Shown here: piece after piece, positions 8,252-17,728 of the stretch
Numbering within the stretch: the first letter of the stretch is position 1
Layout of the letters: each line of letters opens with the position of its first letter
Origin: JBCBAP01 sp038532435
GTDB lineage: Bacteria > Pseudomonadota > Alphaproteobacteria > Rhodobacterales > Rhodobacteraceae
DNA length: 64,000 bases
Direction of reading: 5' to 3'
Assembly: GCA_038532435.1 (NCBI GenBank)
Contig: JBCBAP010000010.1
Location: 1 to 64,000, forward strand
Notes under the pieces: generated by a model
The model's input: only the letters and a program-made list of their open reading frames with translations
Told to the model about the DNA's origin: nothing
Database searches by the model: none
Made by a program: the position numbers and the translations under genes

Positions 8252-11200
8252 CCGATCTGAAATTCTCCTACGATGGCCTCAACACCGGGTCCGCGGGCGG
8301 GCTCGACGGGCTGTCCTCGACTGGAGATGCGACCGAGCACTGCAAGGCGTGCGAGGATCCCTACATCATCCCGATCTATCCCGTCCGGATCGCCTGGAAC
8401 GATCTCTATGGGGAGGTGAAAGGCGGGTTGCGCTATCCCAAGACGCTTGATCCGTTCCCTGCGGTGGGCGGGGCGGTGAATTCGGGAGGGTTCACGCTGC
8501 GGACCGCGCGGGCGGGGAACGTCTACGTCTACGATGAGACGAACAAGGTCTGGTCGATCTTCAAGGTGAAGCCCGACACGGGCAAGTTCGGTGCAAGGTT
8601 CGACCGGTATGAATTCATTCCGGCGCAGGATCGATGGGTCGCCACCGAACTCAACCTGATCCTGCCCTACGTCCGAGACGATGCGGAGACGATCCATATC
8701 GCGTATTCGGGGCATGCCTGGTCGTCGGCGACCTTCGGTAAGATGCAGTCCAACACTGACAGTCTGCGCGACAAGGCAATGACCAAGGTGGTGCCCACCG
8801 CCCCGTCATCGGCCAGCTTCTCCGCGCCTCTCGGGCAGATCGGCACGCTCGTCGAGGAATTCTCCACCCACGGGATATCCCAGACCCGGGAGGATTGGGA
8901 CACGCTCAGCGATCTTTCCCTGCCCGCCTGCGATGCGGCGGCACTGATGGACACAACCTCCGTCAAGCTCGCGAAAGGCGCGCCGCTGCTGATCGCCCTG
9001 CACGATCCCGTGGGCGTGATCCGGGAGATCGCGACGTCCCACCTCAACCGGACCTCCCTGCGCACGTCCTATCTGGAGGCGAACATTTATCCGCTGACCT
9101 CCGCGCGCGCGGTGCAGACCTTGCAGCAAGCGGCGGCGGATGGTCTGAAGAGCCGCGGTCTCGACAGCAAGACACGGCGCATGTTCCAGGAGTGGCAGGA
9201 GGCGGCGGACCCTGCCTACCGCACATTCCTCGATGAGGCGGAGGAGGAACTGCGCGACTATGACGATGCGCTCGACGGGGTGCTCGACGCGTGGGGCACC
9301 TTCTTTGACTTCGGTAAGGACGCCCCGGGGAGCGAGCCGGGCTCGCTGTCTACACACATCATGCTCTTTGATGCGGACAGTCCGACCGCGGACGAGCTCG
9401 AAGGACTGGTCGCAGCAGCCCATGGCTCGGTCGTCGCCCTGTCGGCGAGCAAGGCGGGGCTGGCGCGGATGCGCGCGACCGCCTTCGATGCGAAGAGCTG
9501 GACGGCGGACAAGAACATCGTCGCCGCGGCCATCAAGGTCACCGGCACCGCCCTTACGGCTGCGTCCAACCAGATCGCAGTGTCCCAAGGGCTCAAGGAC
9601 GTCTCGGCGACGCTGATGAAGGACATTGCGATGCCGCTGTCCCACGAGATCGTCACGCTCAACCGCGTTGACCGGCTGACGGAGGTCAACCGCTTCGCCA
9701 ACGGGATCCGCAACACCACCATCAGCCGCGTGGTGGTCCCGATCCAGGACGCGGTCGCGGAGGTCACGACCGGACGGCGGCGTACCCAGCAGCGCAACTA
9801 CATGGTGCAGAAGGGGCACATGCTCCATCAGATCCAGCTCGATGTCGGGATCTACAAGTACGAGGGCAGGGTTCACGTCAGCGGCGTGCCCGGCAAGAGC
9901 ATGATCAGCAAGGTGTCCGACGGGTTTGCCGTCTTTGCCAATACCCTGAGCATCCTCGACATGCTCAAACAGTCGGAGCGCGACACGCAGCGGGGACGGT
10001 ACGCGAAGGATCCCCGCCTGGCGCTCGTGCTCACGGCGATGGAGACGCTCACCCAGACCGTTGCCGCCGGACGATCGTTGACGGCTCCGGGCACCGCCAC
10101 CCGCAGTTACTTCGTCCATGGGAAGCTGAAGCGGGCCCAGGTGGCGAAGCTGCTGCCGGGTAAGGCGGGATCGGACAAGTTCCTACGCACGGTGGTGCGG
10201 GAAGGGCAGATCACCTCCGGTGGGCGGGTCGCTGTGGCTGCGGAGTCCCGCGCGCTCAGCATCATCGGGCGCATCGGCACGGGTGTCGGCATCGCGCTTG
10301 CCGTGCTCGATCTGTTCGACGCGGTGGATGCCTATCGCCGCGGAGACCGGGCGGCCGTCGTCTCCAACGTGGCGCTGGGCCTCGGTGCGGTCGTGATGAC
10401 CGTGGGGGCCATACTCTCCTGGGGTGGGCCGGCCATCGTCGTCGGCGTCGTGTTGATCATCATCGGCGTGATCCTGTCCTTTTTCGTCGACGACCCGGTC
10501 GAGCGCTGGCTCAAGAACTGCTTCTGGGGAAAGTCGAACGCCTATCTCTACTGGAATGATCGCAGCCGCACCGCGATCGGCGCCTATGGACGCCAGCTCG
10601 ATCCGGGGGCGCTCAGCCTCACCGACGCGCAGGCCGCCGTTGCCCATCTGGCTCCGAAAGGCGAGTATGACATCGCGAAGTTTTTCGCGCGGGAGATGCA
10701 GGAGTTCCACGAGTTCGTCTATTGGCCCAAGGATGTCCGCGATCCGGATCAGGCAAAGCCGTTGTTTCAGGACGGTGAGAATTTCGACTGGTCCGGCCTG
10801 CGCCGTGGCGAGTTCCGCTGGAACCCGAACCTCGTCAGCATCGGGGAGCGGGAGACCGATGGCGGGCTGAGCTCGTTCCGCCTTCCCAACCTGATCGACG
10901 GGCTTTCTGAGTTCGATTGCCAGATCTGGGTGCTGGTCACATGGCAACGGGTGCAGCCGCATCCGCGCTATGAAAATGTGGGCTTCCAGGAGGTCGAGGT
11001 GACGGATGAGTTCCGCAACTCCCTGAGGGTACAGGGAGAAATCGTCACCGGCTCCTGGACCGTGCACAAGGATCAGCTCGGCGGGGCGATGTTCCGTGCG
11101 GGCAGCCGCCAGATCAAGTGGCATGTGACCAAGGTCGGTATCGTGCGCGGCTGGAGCTACACGCCCACGCCGGAGATCCAGCTTCCCCAGCAGTATCACG

Positions 11201-11265
11201 AGCATTGGTTCGGCGGCGGATATGACAAGGGCGAGGTCGGTGGGAAGAAGGTGATCCTGATCTGA
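8248..11265 (+). CDS. VasX-like T6SS effector with C-terminal membrane-active region
   Basis: A 1005-residue protein. Residues about 38-115 match the VasX N-terminal toxin domain: IYPVRIAWNDLYG, then a strand-rich block with LRTARAGNVYVYDETNKVWSIF. The middle is long and helical with no known enzyme motif. Residues about 672-752 hold two or three strongly hydrophobic helices separated by a short charged loop, ending in IIIGVILSFFVDDP. This fits a colicin-like, membrane-permeabilising toxin as proposed for VasX of Vibrio cholerae. A beta-rich tail of about 250 residues follows. There is no signal peptide, consistent with T6SS export. Translationally coupled to the DUF4123 gene upstream and to a membrane protein downstream. 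Pore formation is inference from fold and context. Confidence 0.78.
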   Translation: MTDLKFSYDGLNTGSAGGLDGLSSTGDATEHCKACEDPYIIPIYPVRIAWNDLYGEVKGGLRYPKTLDPFPAVGGAVNSGGFTLRTARAGNVYVYDETNKVWSIFKVKPDTGKFGARFDRYEFIPAQDRWVATELNLILPYVRDDAETIHIAYSGHAWSSATFGKMQSNTDSLRDKAMTKVVPTAPSSASFSAPLGQIGTLVEEFSTHGISQTREDWDTLSDLSLPACDAAALMDTTSVKLAKGAPLLIALHDPVGVIREIATSHLNRTSLRTSYLEANIYPLTSARAVQTLQQAAADGLKSRGLDSKTRRMFQEWQEAADPAYRTFLDEAEEELRDYDDALDGVLDAWGTFFDFGKDAPGSEPGSLSTHIMLFDADSPTADELEGLVAAAHGSVVALSASKAGLARMRATAFDAKSWTADKNIVAAAIKVTGTALTAASNQIAVSQGLKDVSATLMKDIAMPLSHEIVTLNRVDRLTEVNRFANGIRNTTISRVVVPIQDAVAEVTTGRRRTQQRNYMVQKGHMLHQIQLDVGIYKYEGRVHVSGVPGKSMISKVSDGFAVFANTLSILDMLKQSERDTQRGRYAKDPRLALVLTAMETLTQTVAAGRSLTAPGTATRSYFVHGKLKRAQVAKLLPGKAGSDKFLRTVVREGQITSGGRVAVAAESRALSIIGRIGTGVGIALAVLDLFDAVDAYRRGDRAAVVSNVALGLGAVVMTVGAILSWGGPAIVVGVVLIIIGVILSFFVDDPVERWLKNCFWGKSNAYLYWNDRSRTAIGAYGRQLDPGALSLTDAQAAVAHLAPKGEYDIAKFFAREMQEFHEFVYWPKDVRDPDQAKPLFQDGENFDWSGLRRGEFRWNPNLVSIGERETDGGLSSFRLPNLIDGLSEFDCQIWVLVTWQRVQPHPRYENVGFQEVEVTDEFRNSLRVQGEIVTGSWTVHKDQLGGAMFRAGSRQIKWHVTKVGIVRGWSYTPTPEIQLPQQYHEHWFGGGYDKGEVGGKKVILI

Positions 11266-12326
11266 TGATGGATTTCTTCACCGACGACCGTCTCTGGCAG
11301 GCGCTGCCGCTGGCCCTGTTCGTCGGGGCGGTTCTTGCGGTCGGTGCCTACATGCTCGGCCGGGCGGATCCGTTCCGGGCGCTTATGCTGGACACGGATC
11401 CGGTGAAGCGTACGGTGCCGGGGACAGGGCTGGCCGCGTGGGAAAGCGGGCCGCTCGGCCCCCGCGACAGCCTGTCCGCGGTGGCGCCGGAGGTTGCCCG
11501 GCATGTGGTTGCCGCGGAGGGGGATCGCGTCGCGCTGCGCACCGGGGCCTATCGTCACCGGTGGCAGCTCTTTCTCGCGCTTGGCCTTTGTGCGCCAATG
11601 GTTGGGCTGGGTGTTCTTGTCTTCGCCGAGCGGTTCCTGAACTTCGCTTTCAGCGGCGGTCAGCGCTGTTTCTATTTTGTCGAGGATCGGGTGGAGAGTG
11701 TGGCACTTTCCGGGTCCATTCCCGCCTTTCTGCGGGAGATCTGGTGCACGCTGACCTTCACGCTCGATCCTGCCTATTCCTTCGCCAGCGGCTGGGGACA
11801 GGTCGCTGCCGCCTTCGGGCGAGCAGAGGTGTGGAGCCTTGCCCTGACGCTGCTCGGCCTCGGCCTCTTTGCCTATCTGCGAATGCGCCCGGATCCTGCG
11901 CCGTTGCTCGTTGATCGCAAGCGCAGGATTGTCGCCACGCGGCGCGGAGAACGCATTCTGGCCGCCCGATGGGACGGCGCGCGCATTTCCGCGGTGAAGG
12001 GCGCCGGGCGGACCGCGTCGCTTGCCATCGCCCTCCATCCGCTCACCCCTGACGGAAGCTGGGGGACGGCGACCGAGTGGGTGCACCTGAGCGGCTGGTC
12101 CGGGGCGCGGCCCTGGAGGTGGGAGCGGATGGACGGCGCGTGGGACGAATGGGACCGGGTGCGGCTCGGCATCACGGCCTGGATGGACGGCATCCTCGCG
12201 GTTCCTGACGCTCCCGGACCACGTCCCGCGCTGGACGCGCCGTTCGACGATTTGCCGACCGGTCCCTACGCATCCGTGGACAAAGCACCCCACCTGCGAC
12301 AGATCCTGGAGGCGTGCGGGGCGTAG
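11265..12326 (+). CDS. Putative immunity membrane protein for the VasX-like effector
   Basis: A 353-residue protein I cannot place in a named family. It has three clear membrane segments (about residues 13-31, 103-124 and 188-209) and a basic cytoplasmic C-terminal domain of about 140 residues rich in tryptophan and arginine. Its ATG shares one base with the effector's stop (TGATG), so the two are translationally coupled. A membrane protein in this position next to a pore-forming T6SS toxin is the expected place for an immunity protein, as TsiV2 is for VasX. It has no resemblance I can see to TsiV2, and the immunity role is inferred from position and topology only. Confidence 0.6.
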   Translation: MMDFFTDDRLWQALPLALFVGAVLAVGAYMLGRADPFRALMLDTDPVKRTVPGTGLAAWESGPLGPRDSLSAVAPEVARHVVAAEGDRVALRTGAYRHRWQLFLALGLCAPMVGLGVLVFAERFLNFAFSGGQRCFYFVEDRVESVALSGSIPAFLREIWCTLTFTLDPAYSFASGWGQVAAAFGRAEVWSLALTLLGLGLFAYLRMRPDPAPLLVDRKRRIVATRRGERILAARWDGARISAVKGAGRTASLAIALHPLTPDGSWGTATEWVHLSGWSGARPWRWERMDGAWDEWDRVRLGITAWMDGILAVPDAPGPRPALDAPFDDLPTGPYASVDKAPHLRQILEACGA

Positions 12327-13071
12327 AGGATCGTTGCAGGGGGGCGGCGTGAGCTCATCTGGTCGTCTGTCTGCGTCGTCGCTCACTCACCCAAGGGTGG
12401 ATGCCATTGCGCCCACAGTTCGCGACGCTTTATCGCAGGCAGCAGCATGCTGGTTTAGTGATGCGTGCTTAACATCAGACATCTGACCTTCCCAACGCGT
12501 CCAAGCCATAGCGGATCGAGAGCCGGTGGGTGGCGACGATTTCCGAGCGCATCGGGAGCAATGACGGACGAACCGCGGAGACGGCCCCGAACCTCAACAG
12601 AGCATCTGTAAGATCGTGCGTTCGCCACGACATGGATGACCCATCCGTCGCACCGTTTCAGAACGGATCGACGCGGCCCCGCGTCCCTCACCTCATTCAG
12701 CTTCTGCGCACACGCTGACAGACCACGTCACAGGGGAGCCGCGATGNNNNNNNNNNNNNNNNNNNNNNNNNNNNNNNNNNNNNNNNNNNNNNNNNNNNNN
12801 NNNNNNNNNNNNNNNNNNNNNNNNNNNNNNNNNNNNNNNNNNNNNNGGGCGCGGCGGCGCGTGTGAATTTGCGCGTGGCGCTCAGGATCAACCATCGAAC
12901 GCTCATCAAGATACGTCCGCTTGCCCCCGCTGATCGGGACGATTGGGGTCAACACTCGAAACCGGTCCTTCGACACTGCCGATCAGACGCTCTCGGTCCG
13001 CTTCCCCGCCGGGGTCTTCGCGGATCCAAGGCGCTATCTGAACCCGGCAACCAACACTTGAATACGCCGGT
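12327..13071. other. Poorly resolved intergenic region with scaffold gap
   Basis: 745 bp with no complete gene. An ATG at 12744-12746 with a good ribosome site (AGGGGAG, 5-bp spacing) opens a + strand gene whose body is lost in the N-run. After the gap, the frame 12867-13061 on the + strand shows high-GC third positions and ends in a stop, so it may be the 3' end of a lost gene. A different frame contains IRPLAPADRDDW, which resembles the opening of GNAT acetyltransferases but is not continued. No product can be named. Confidence 0.4.
12747..12846. other. Assembly gap (100 N)
   Basis: Exactly 100 unknown bases. This round number is commonly used for gaps of unknown true length, so the real distance between the flanks and the gene content here are unknown. 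Confidence 0.98.
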
Positions 13072-16000
13072 TCACGCAGTCTCCGGCACCGGTTCCGTCT
13101 CGGCGGACCTCACCCATTTCTCGATGCTCGCGAAGTCGAAATAGATCGCGAGGACCGCGGGGAAGACCAGAACGACGAGGATCAGCGACGCCAGAACGCC
13201 GAACGCGACCGACACAACGACCGGCACGATCGTGACCAGCGACGGCGAGGTTTCGAACACCACGGGCAACAGGCCAATGAAAGTGGTCGTCGATGACAGA
13301 ACCACGGGCCTGAACCGCCGCCGCACAGCCTCTACCGCGGCGGTTACGTGGTCTCCCCCCTCCGCGTGCTTTTCGAAGAATGCGACGAACAGAATCGCAT
13401 TGTTGACGACGACCCCTGACAGCGACGCGAAGCCGATCAGCGACGGCATGGAGATGTCCATCCCCATGGCAAGATGCCCGAGGATCACCCCGATCAGGGC
13501 AAATGGAATTGATGTCATGATAAAAAGCGGCAGAACGTAGCTGCGGAACTGGAACGCGAGCACGATATAGACCGCAACAAGTCCGATCGCGAACGCGGAC
13601 AGGATCGACGACTGCGTCTCCGCCTGACCCTCGGTTGCCCCGCCGATGGAAAAGGTGACACCGGGATAGACCCGTGCAATCTCCGGCCCGATCTCATTCA
13701 GAGCGATCTCGCTGATCCCGGTTGCAGTCTGCACGTTCCTGTCGATCTCTCCCCGGACGCGGGCCCGGGCCAGCCCGTCCTCTCGGGTGATCTGGGAATA
13801 AGTTGCGGCCTCGGTCACGTTGGTCACGCGGGCGAGTGCGACCTGATTTCCATCCGGCAGCGTTACCGTCAGGCCCCGCAGCTCCGACAGGGTCTGGGCC
13901 ACGTCCGCCTGCTCGACCACGACCTCAAGCGACGTCTCCCCCTCGCTGAACGTATCGGTGGTCGTGCCCGTGAACGAGGTGCGCAACTGATCGGCCAGCC
14001 CGCTCGACGTGAGGCCCAGCGAGCGGCCGAAGGAATTGAGCGAGAGACGCACCTCGGACTGGCCGAGCGCGAAGTCCGAGTAGACGCTCACCACATCGGA
14101 GCGACCGGCCAGACGGGCCTGCATCTCCGTCGCCGCCTGTTCGAGTTCCTCAAGATCGCGGGCGAAGATCGAGACGTCGATATCATCGCCACCCGGCGAC
14201 TGGGATGCGGTCGTGAAATTGAGCTGGGCAACATCCGGGATCGGGCCGGACGCCTCCTTCCACGCCGCGAGCAGGGTTGCGGAGGAGACGTTGCGCTCCT
14301 CGCTTGTCAGCAGGTCAACGGTCACGGTGGCGGTGTGGGCACCGTTGTCGCTCACGTCCGCGTTCTGGCCAAACTCCACGAGGACACGGCTCACCAGCGG
14401 TTGGGACTGGTCGGTGCCCGGCGTGAACTCGCGGTCCACGACCTCGATAGCCGAGACGATCTGTGAGACTGCGGACTCGGTCTGTTCGATCTGAAGGCCC
14501 GGCGTCAGGGCGACGCGGGCTACGATCGTGTCCGCCTCCGTCGACGGGAACCCGACGATGCGTACCGCGCCGGTGGTCGTCAGCCCTGCGCAGAGGATGA
14601 GTATGCCCACAACGGAGCCGAGGGTCAGATACCGCCATTCGGTCAGGACGCGCACCAGCGGCACGATGCCGTCGGTGTTGAGACGGTCCAGCATCCGCGG
14701 GATGAAGCGCTTTGCCGCCTTCTCCGGATCGTTAGCGGAATGGGAAAGGTGGTTTGGCAGGATCACGAACGCCTCCACAAGCGAGGCTGCCAGCGTGACG
14801 AGGAGAACGATGGGAACGACCTGCAGGATCGCGCCAATCTCCCCTGACAGGAACATGAGCGGGCCGAACACGCCCGCGGTGGTGAGGAAGGACGACACGA
14901 CGCCCGCCATCACCTCCTGTGTGCCTTTGATCGCGGCCTCCTTCGGCTCCAGCTCCGCGCGCCATTTGTCGATGTTTTCCGCAATGACGATGCTGTCGTC
15001 CATAATGATCCCGATCGACATCAGCAGCGCGAGCAGCGACATCACGTTGATCGTCACCCCGAGCAGGCTCATCACGAAGATGCCCACGAGGAACGAGAAT
15101 GGCAGCGCTAGAGAGATCCAGAAGGCGTCCCGCAGCGAGAAGAACAGGCACATGATGATGAACACCAGCGCAAGGGATTGCGCGGCGTTCACCAGCACCA
15201 GATTGATCTGATCGGAGATCGTCTCCGTCGCGTTGTTGATGATCGTCAGTTCAAGGTCGCCGCCGTAGCGGCTCGTGACCCCGTCGAGATAGGTCTGCAC
15301 CGCGGCAAACGCTTCCAGCGCGTCGTCATCCTCGGTCTTGCTGAGCGCGATGATCGCGGCCTGCCTGCCGTCGATCTCTGACTTCAGATCCGGATCTTCG
15401 AGGGAAAGAGACACGGTCGCCACATCTCCGAGCCGGACGGCGCCGCCATCATAGTCCTCGACGATGGTCAGGGACCGCAGCTCCCGCACGCTGCGTTTGG
15501 CGCCATCGAGGCGGATGCTCAGATCCTCCCCTGCGGTCTCAACTGTGCCGAGGGGGCTCGACGCGGAGCGGACCGCAAGCGCATCGGCCACATCGCGGGG
15601 AGAGAGCTCGTATTGCTGGAGCGCGACATCGTTGAGATGGATGCGGTACTGAAGCGCCGAGACACCGCGCACCGTGGCAGTCGCCACGCCCTGCACGGTG
15701 GAAAGCTCCGCCGCCAGATCATCCGCATACCGCACGAGGGCCTCGTCCGACGCGAGGCCCGAAACCGCGAGCAGTGCGATTTGCTCGGTGCGGGCAGCGA
15801 TGGCCACGGACGGCTCTTCCGCGTCATCGAGCAGGTCCTGAATCGCGGAAACCTCGGAGAAGATGTCATTGAAAAACTGGGTGATATCCCCGCCATCGAC
15901 CATCGTCAGCGTCGCCACGGCCCGTGCGGAGACGGACTGGCATGTCAACTCGTCAAGCCCATCGACAGCACCAAGACTGTCCTCAAGGATGAGGCAGATC

Positions 16001-16179
16001 TCCTCGTCCACATCCTCGGCCGTGGCGCCCGGATAGACGACCGACACGGTCACCTGGGAGGAGGTGAACTCGGGAAATGTCTCCCGCTCCATGTCGCTGA
16101 TCGAGGTGAGGCCGAGAAACAGCCCGGCCAGAAGCAGCAGGTTGGCGGCGACCGGGTGCCGGACGAAAAAGCCGATCAT
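13072..16179 (-). CDS. RND multidrug/solvent efflux pump, inner-membrane permease
   Basis: A 1035-residue RND pump of the AcrB/MexB size class. It opens with the typical helix MIGFFVRHPVAANLLLLAGL, has two large periplasmic loops, and 12 membrane helices in two repeats. The proton-relay aspartates are present in helix 4 (IGIIMDDSIVIAENI). The second repeat shows GHLAMGMDISMPSLIGFASLSGVVVNNAI. It trades protons for substrate and works with a periplasmic adaptor and an outer-membrane channel. The adaptor gene lies just upstream with a 4-bp overlap; no TolC-like gene is in the window. Sequence does not reveal the substrate. Confidence 0.95.
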   Translation of the reverse strand: MIGFFVRHPVAANLLLLAGLFLGLTSISDMERETFPEFTSSQVTVSVVYPGATAEDVDEEICLILEDSLGAVDGLDELTCQSVSARAVATLTMVDGGDITQFFNDIFSEVSAIQDLLDDAEEPSVAIAARTEQIALLAVSGLASDEALVRYADDLAAELSTVQGVATATVRGVSALQYRIHLNDVALQQYELSPRDVADALAVRSASSPLGTVETAGEDLSIRLDGAKRSVRELRSLTIVEDYDGGAVRLGDVATVSLSLEDPDLKSEIDGRQAAIIALSKTEDDDALEAFAAVQTYLDGVTSRYGGDLELTIINNATETISDQINLVLVNAAQSLALVFIIMCLFFSLRDAFWISLALPFSFLVGIFVMSLLGVTINVMSLLALLMSIGIIMDDSIVIAENIDKWRAELEPKEAAIKGTQEVMAGVVSSFLTTAGVFGPLMFLSGEIGAILQVVPIVLLVTLAASLVEAFVILPNHLSHSANDPEKAAKRFIPRMLDRLNTDGIVPLVRVLTEWRYLTLGSVVGILILCAGLTTTGAVRIVGFPSTEADTIVARVALTPGLQIEQTESAVSQIVSAIEVVDREFTPGTDQSQPLVSRVLVEFGQNADVSDNGAHTATVTVDLLTSEERNVSSATLLAAWKEASGPIPDVAQLNFTTASQSPGGDDIDVSIFARDLEELEQAATEMQARLAGRSDVVSVYSDFALGQSEVRLSLNSFGRSLGLTSSGLADQLRTSFTGTTTDTFSEGETSLEVVVEQADVAQTLSELRGLTVTLPDGNQVALARVTNVTEAATYSQITREDGLARARVRGEIDRNVQTATGISEIALNEIGPEIARVYPGVTFSIGGATEGQAETQSSILSAFAIGLVAVYIVLAFQFRSYVLPLFIMTSIPFALIGVILGHLAMGMDISMPSLIGFASLSGVVVNNAILFVAFFEKHAEGGDHVTAAVEAVRRRFRPVVLSSTTTFIGLLPVVFETSPSLVTIVPVVVSVAFGVLASLILVVLVFPAVLAIYFDFASIEKWVRSAETEPVPETA

Positions 16180-17528
16180 TGGTCGGATCCGGACTCGATC
16201 GGGTTCAGGAGCAGCCCGAGTGTCGCCGGGCGCGGGTCGGACAGGACGACGCGGTCGCCGGGCTCCAGACCCTCGCTGATGATGACCTTACCGTTGAACT
16301 CCGCGCCGACCGTCACGTCCTGCCGCGCGAGGCGGTCTTCCGCGTCGACAATGAAGGTGTAGGTCCCGTTCGCCTCGTAACGCAGGGCCGTTTCGGGAAT
16401 GACGATCTGATCCGTCACGCTCGGGCCCGTCAGCACCACCTCGACAAAGCTGCCGTTGACGAGCGGCGGGCGTCCGCTGGTTCGGTCCGGCTCCTCCGCG
16501 CCATCGACCTGCACCACGATCCCGACGGACCCGGTCGCCTCGTCAATGCTGCCCGTCAGTCTGGTGACCTTCGCGGGCCAGGCGGCACTCAATCCGTCCC
16601 CGAACCGGGCGATCACCTGAGCGGACAAGGCCGTGCCGAATACATCCGCGAAGATGCTTTCGGGCGTGATGACCCCGGGCTGCGCGAGCAGTTGCGCAAC
16701 ATCCACCGTGTCGAGGAGTTGCCCCAGATCGGTCGGTTGAAACGCCGCCTCAACCTCGGAGGAGGTGATGTTCTCGATGGTGACGAGGACGTCCCCGGTG
16801 CGAACATACTGCTGCGCGCTGGCCCCCCGTTCGGTCACGCGCCCCTCAAAGGGGGCAACGACCGTCGTGCGCGCCAGGTCCCGCTCCGCGCTTTCCAGAT
16901 CCGCCTGCGCCTTTGCAAGCGACGCCTCCGCCGACAGGGTGTCGGGCTCCACCTGTGCGAGCGACGCCTCGAGCGAAGTGACGGAGGATTGCTGGGTAAG
17001 GTACGTCCTGTTCGCGGTCTCGAGCTCCGTCGCCGCGACCGCACCCCGTTCGACCAGACCCTGAATGCGGTTCCGGTCGTTCAGATAGATTTCGAGGATC
17101 TGCCGTTCGACCTCGAGGGAGGCTTCGGTGTTCCGGGCATTGACGCCGATGACCTGCAGATCGGCCTCTGAGCGCAGCACGTCCGCCTGTGCCTGTGCGA
17201 CCGCGATTTCGTAGTCGCGCGGCTCGATCTCGAACAACACCTCCCCGGAACGGACCTGCGCGCCGGGCTGCAGCGTGTCCTCGTATCGCGTCAGCCGTCC
17301 TTCAACCTCAGCAACGCCAGACCAGGTGCGGGTGGTCTCTACCCGCCCGAAACCGGAGGCGGAGCCGGTCAGCGACAGGGGGGCGACAGTGACGACGCGG
17401 ACGGGGACGCGCGCCTCCTCCAACTCCTGCGCGTCCGCGGTCGGGCGGTTCTGCATCACCCAGACGACAAACATGGCAAGGAGGATGGGCGGGACGATCA
17501 ACAGCTTCTTGAGAAAAGATGCGAACAT
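16176..17528 (-). CDS. RND efflux periplasmic adaptor (membrane fusion protein)
   Basis: A 450-residue HlyD/MexA-type adaptor. One N-terminal membrane helix (LLIVPPILLAMFVVWVM) anchors it; then come a lipoyl-like half (YEDTLQPGAQVRSGEVLFEIEP), a long alpha-hairpin rich in Ala, Glu and Gln (about residues 105-215), and beta-barrel and proximal domains. I start at 17528, not at the upstream ATG at 17591, because GGGGGGA precedes it and the protein then opens directly with the anchor. It links the pump to an outer-membrane channel. It overlaps the pump gene by 4 bp, so the two are one operon. Confidence 0.93.
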   Translation of the reverse strand: MFASFLKKLLIVPPILLAMFVVWVMQNRPTADAQELEEARVPVRVVTVAPLSLTGSASGFGRVETTRTWSGVAEVEGRLTRYEDTLQPGAQVRSGEVLFEIEPRDYEIAVAQAQADVLRSEADLQVIGVNARNTEASLEVERQILEIYLNDRNRIQGLVERGAVAATELETANRTYLTQQSSVTSLEASLAQVEPDTLSAEASLAKAQADLESAERDLARTTVVAPFEGRVTERGASAQQYVRTGDVLVTIENITSSEVEAAFQPTDLGQLLDTVDVAQLLAQPGVITPESIFADVFGTALSAQVIARFGDGLSAAWPAKVTRLTGSIDEATGSVGIVVQVDGAEEPDRTSGRPPLVNGSFVEVVLTGPSVTDQIVIPETALRYEANGTYTFIVDAEDRLARQDVTVGAEFNGKVIISEGLEPGDRVVLSDPRPATLGLLLNPIESGSDQ

Positions 17529-17728
17529 GATCCCCCCATGAGCTTGCGAGCCTGCTTCAAGGGTAGCCAGATTGTCGCACCGCGCAAACAAAATAGGAGC
17601 GGTTCGGGTACCTGATCACGCATCTTCCGAAAGTTGCCCAATTAGTCGGCAGCCGCTGCACGCGGCGACCGCTCATCGCGCATGAGCGGGTTTCTGAGTC
17701 GGAGTGAGCCGAGCGCTGGGTGGCCTGC

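Noticed and set aside
12867..12950. Possible GNAT start (IRPLAPADRDDW)
   Set aside because: The likeness is limited to one short segment, the rest of the frame has no acetyltransferase features, and the sequence upstream is missing in the gap.
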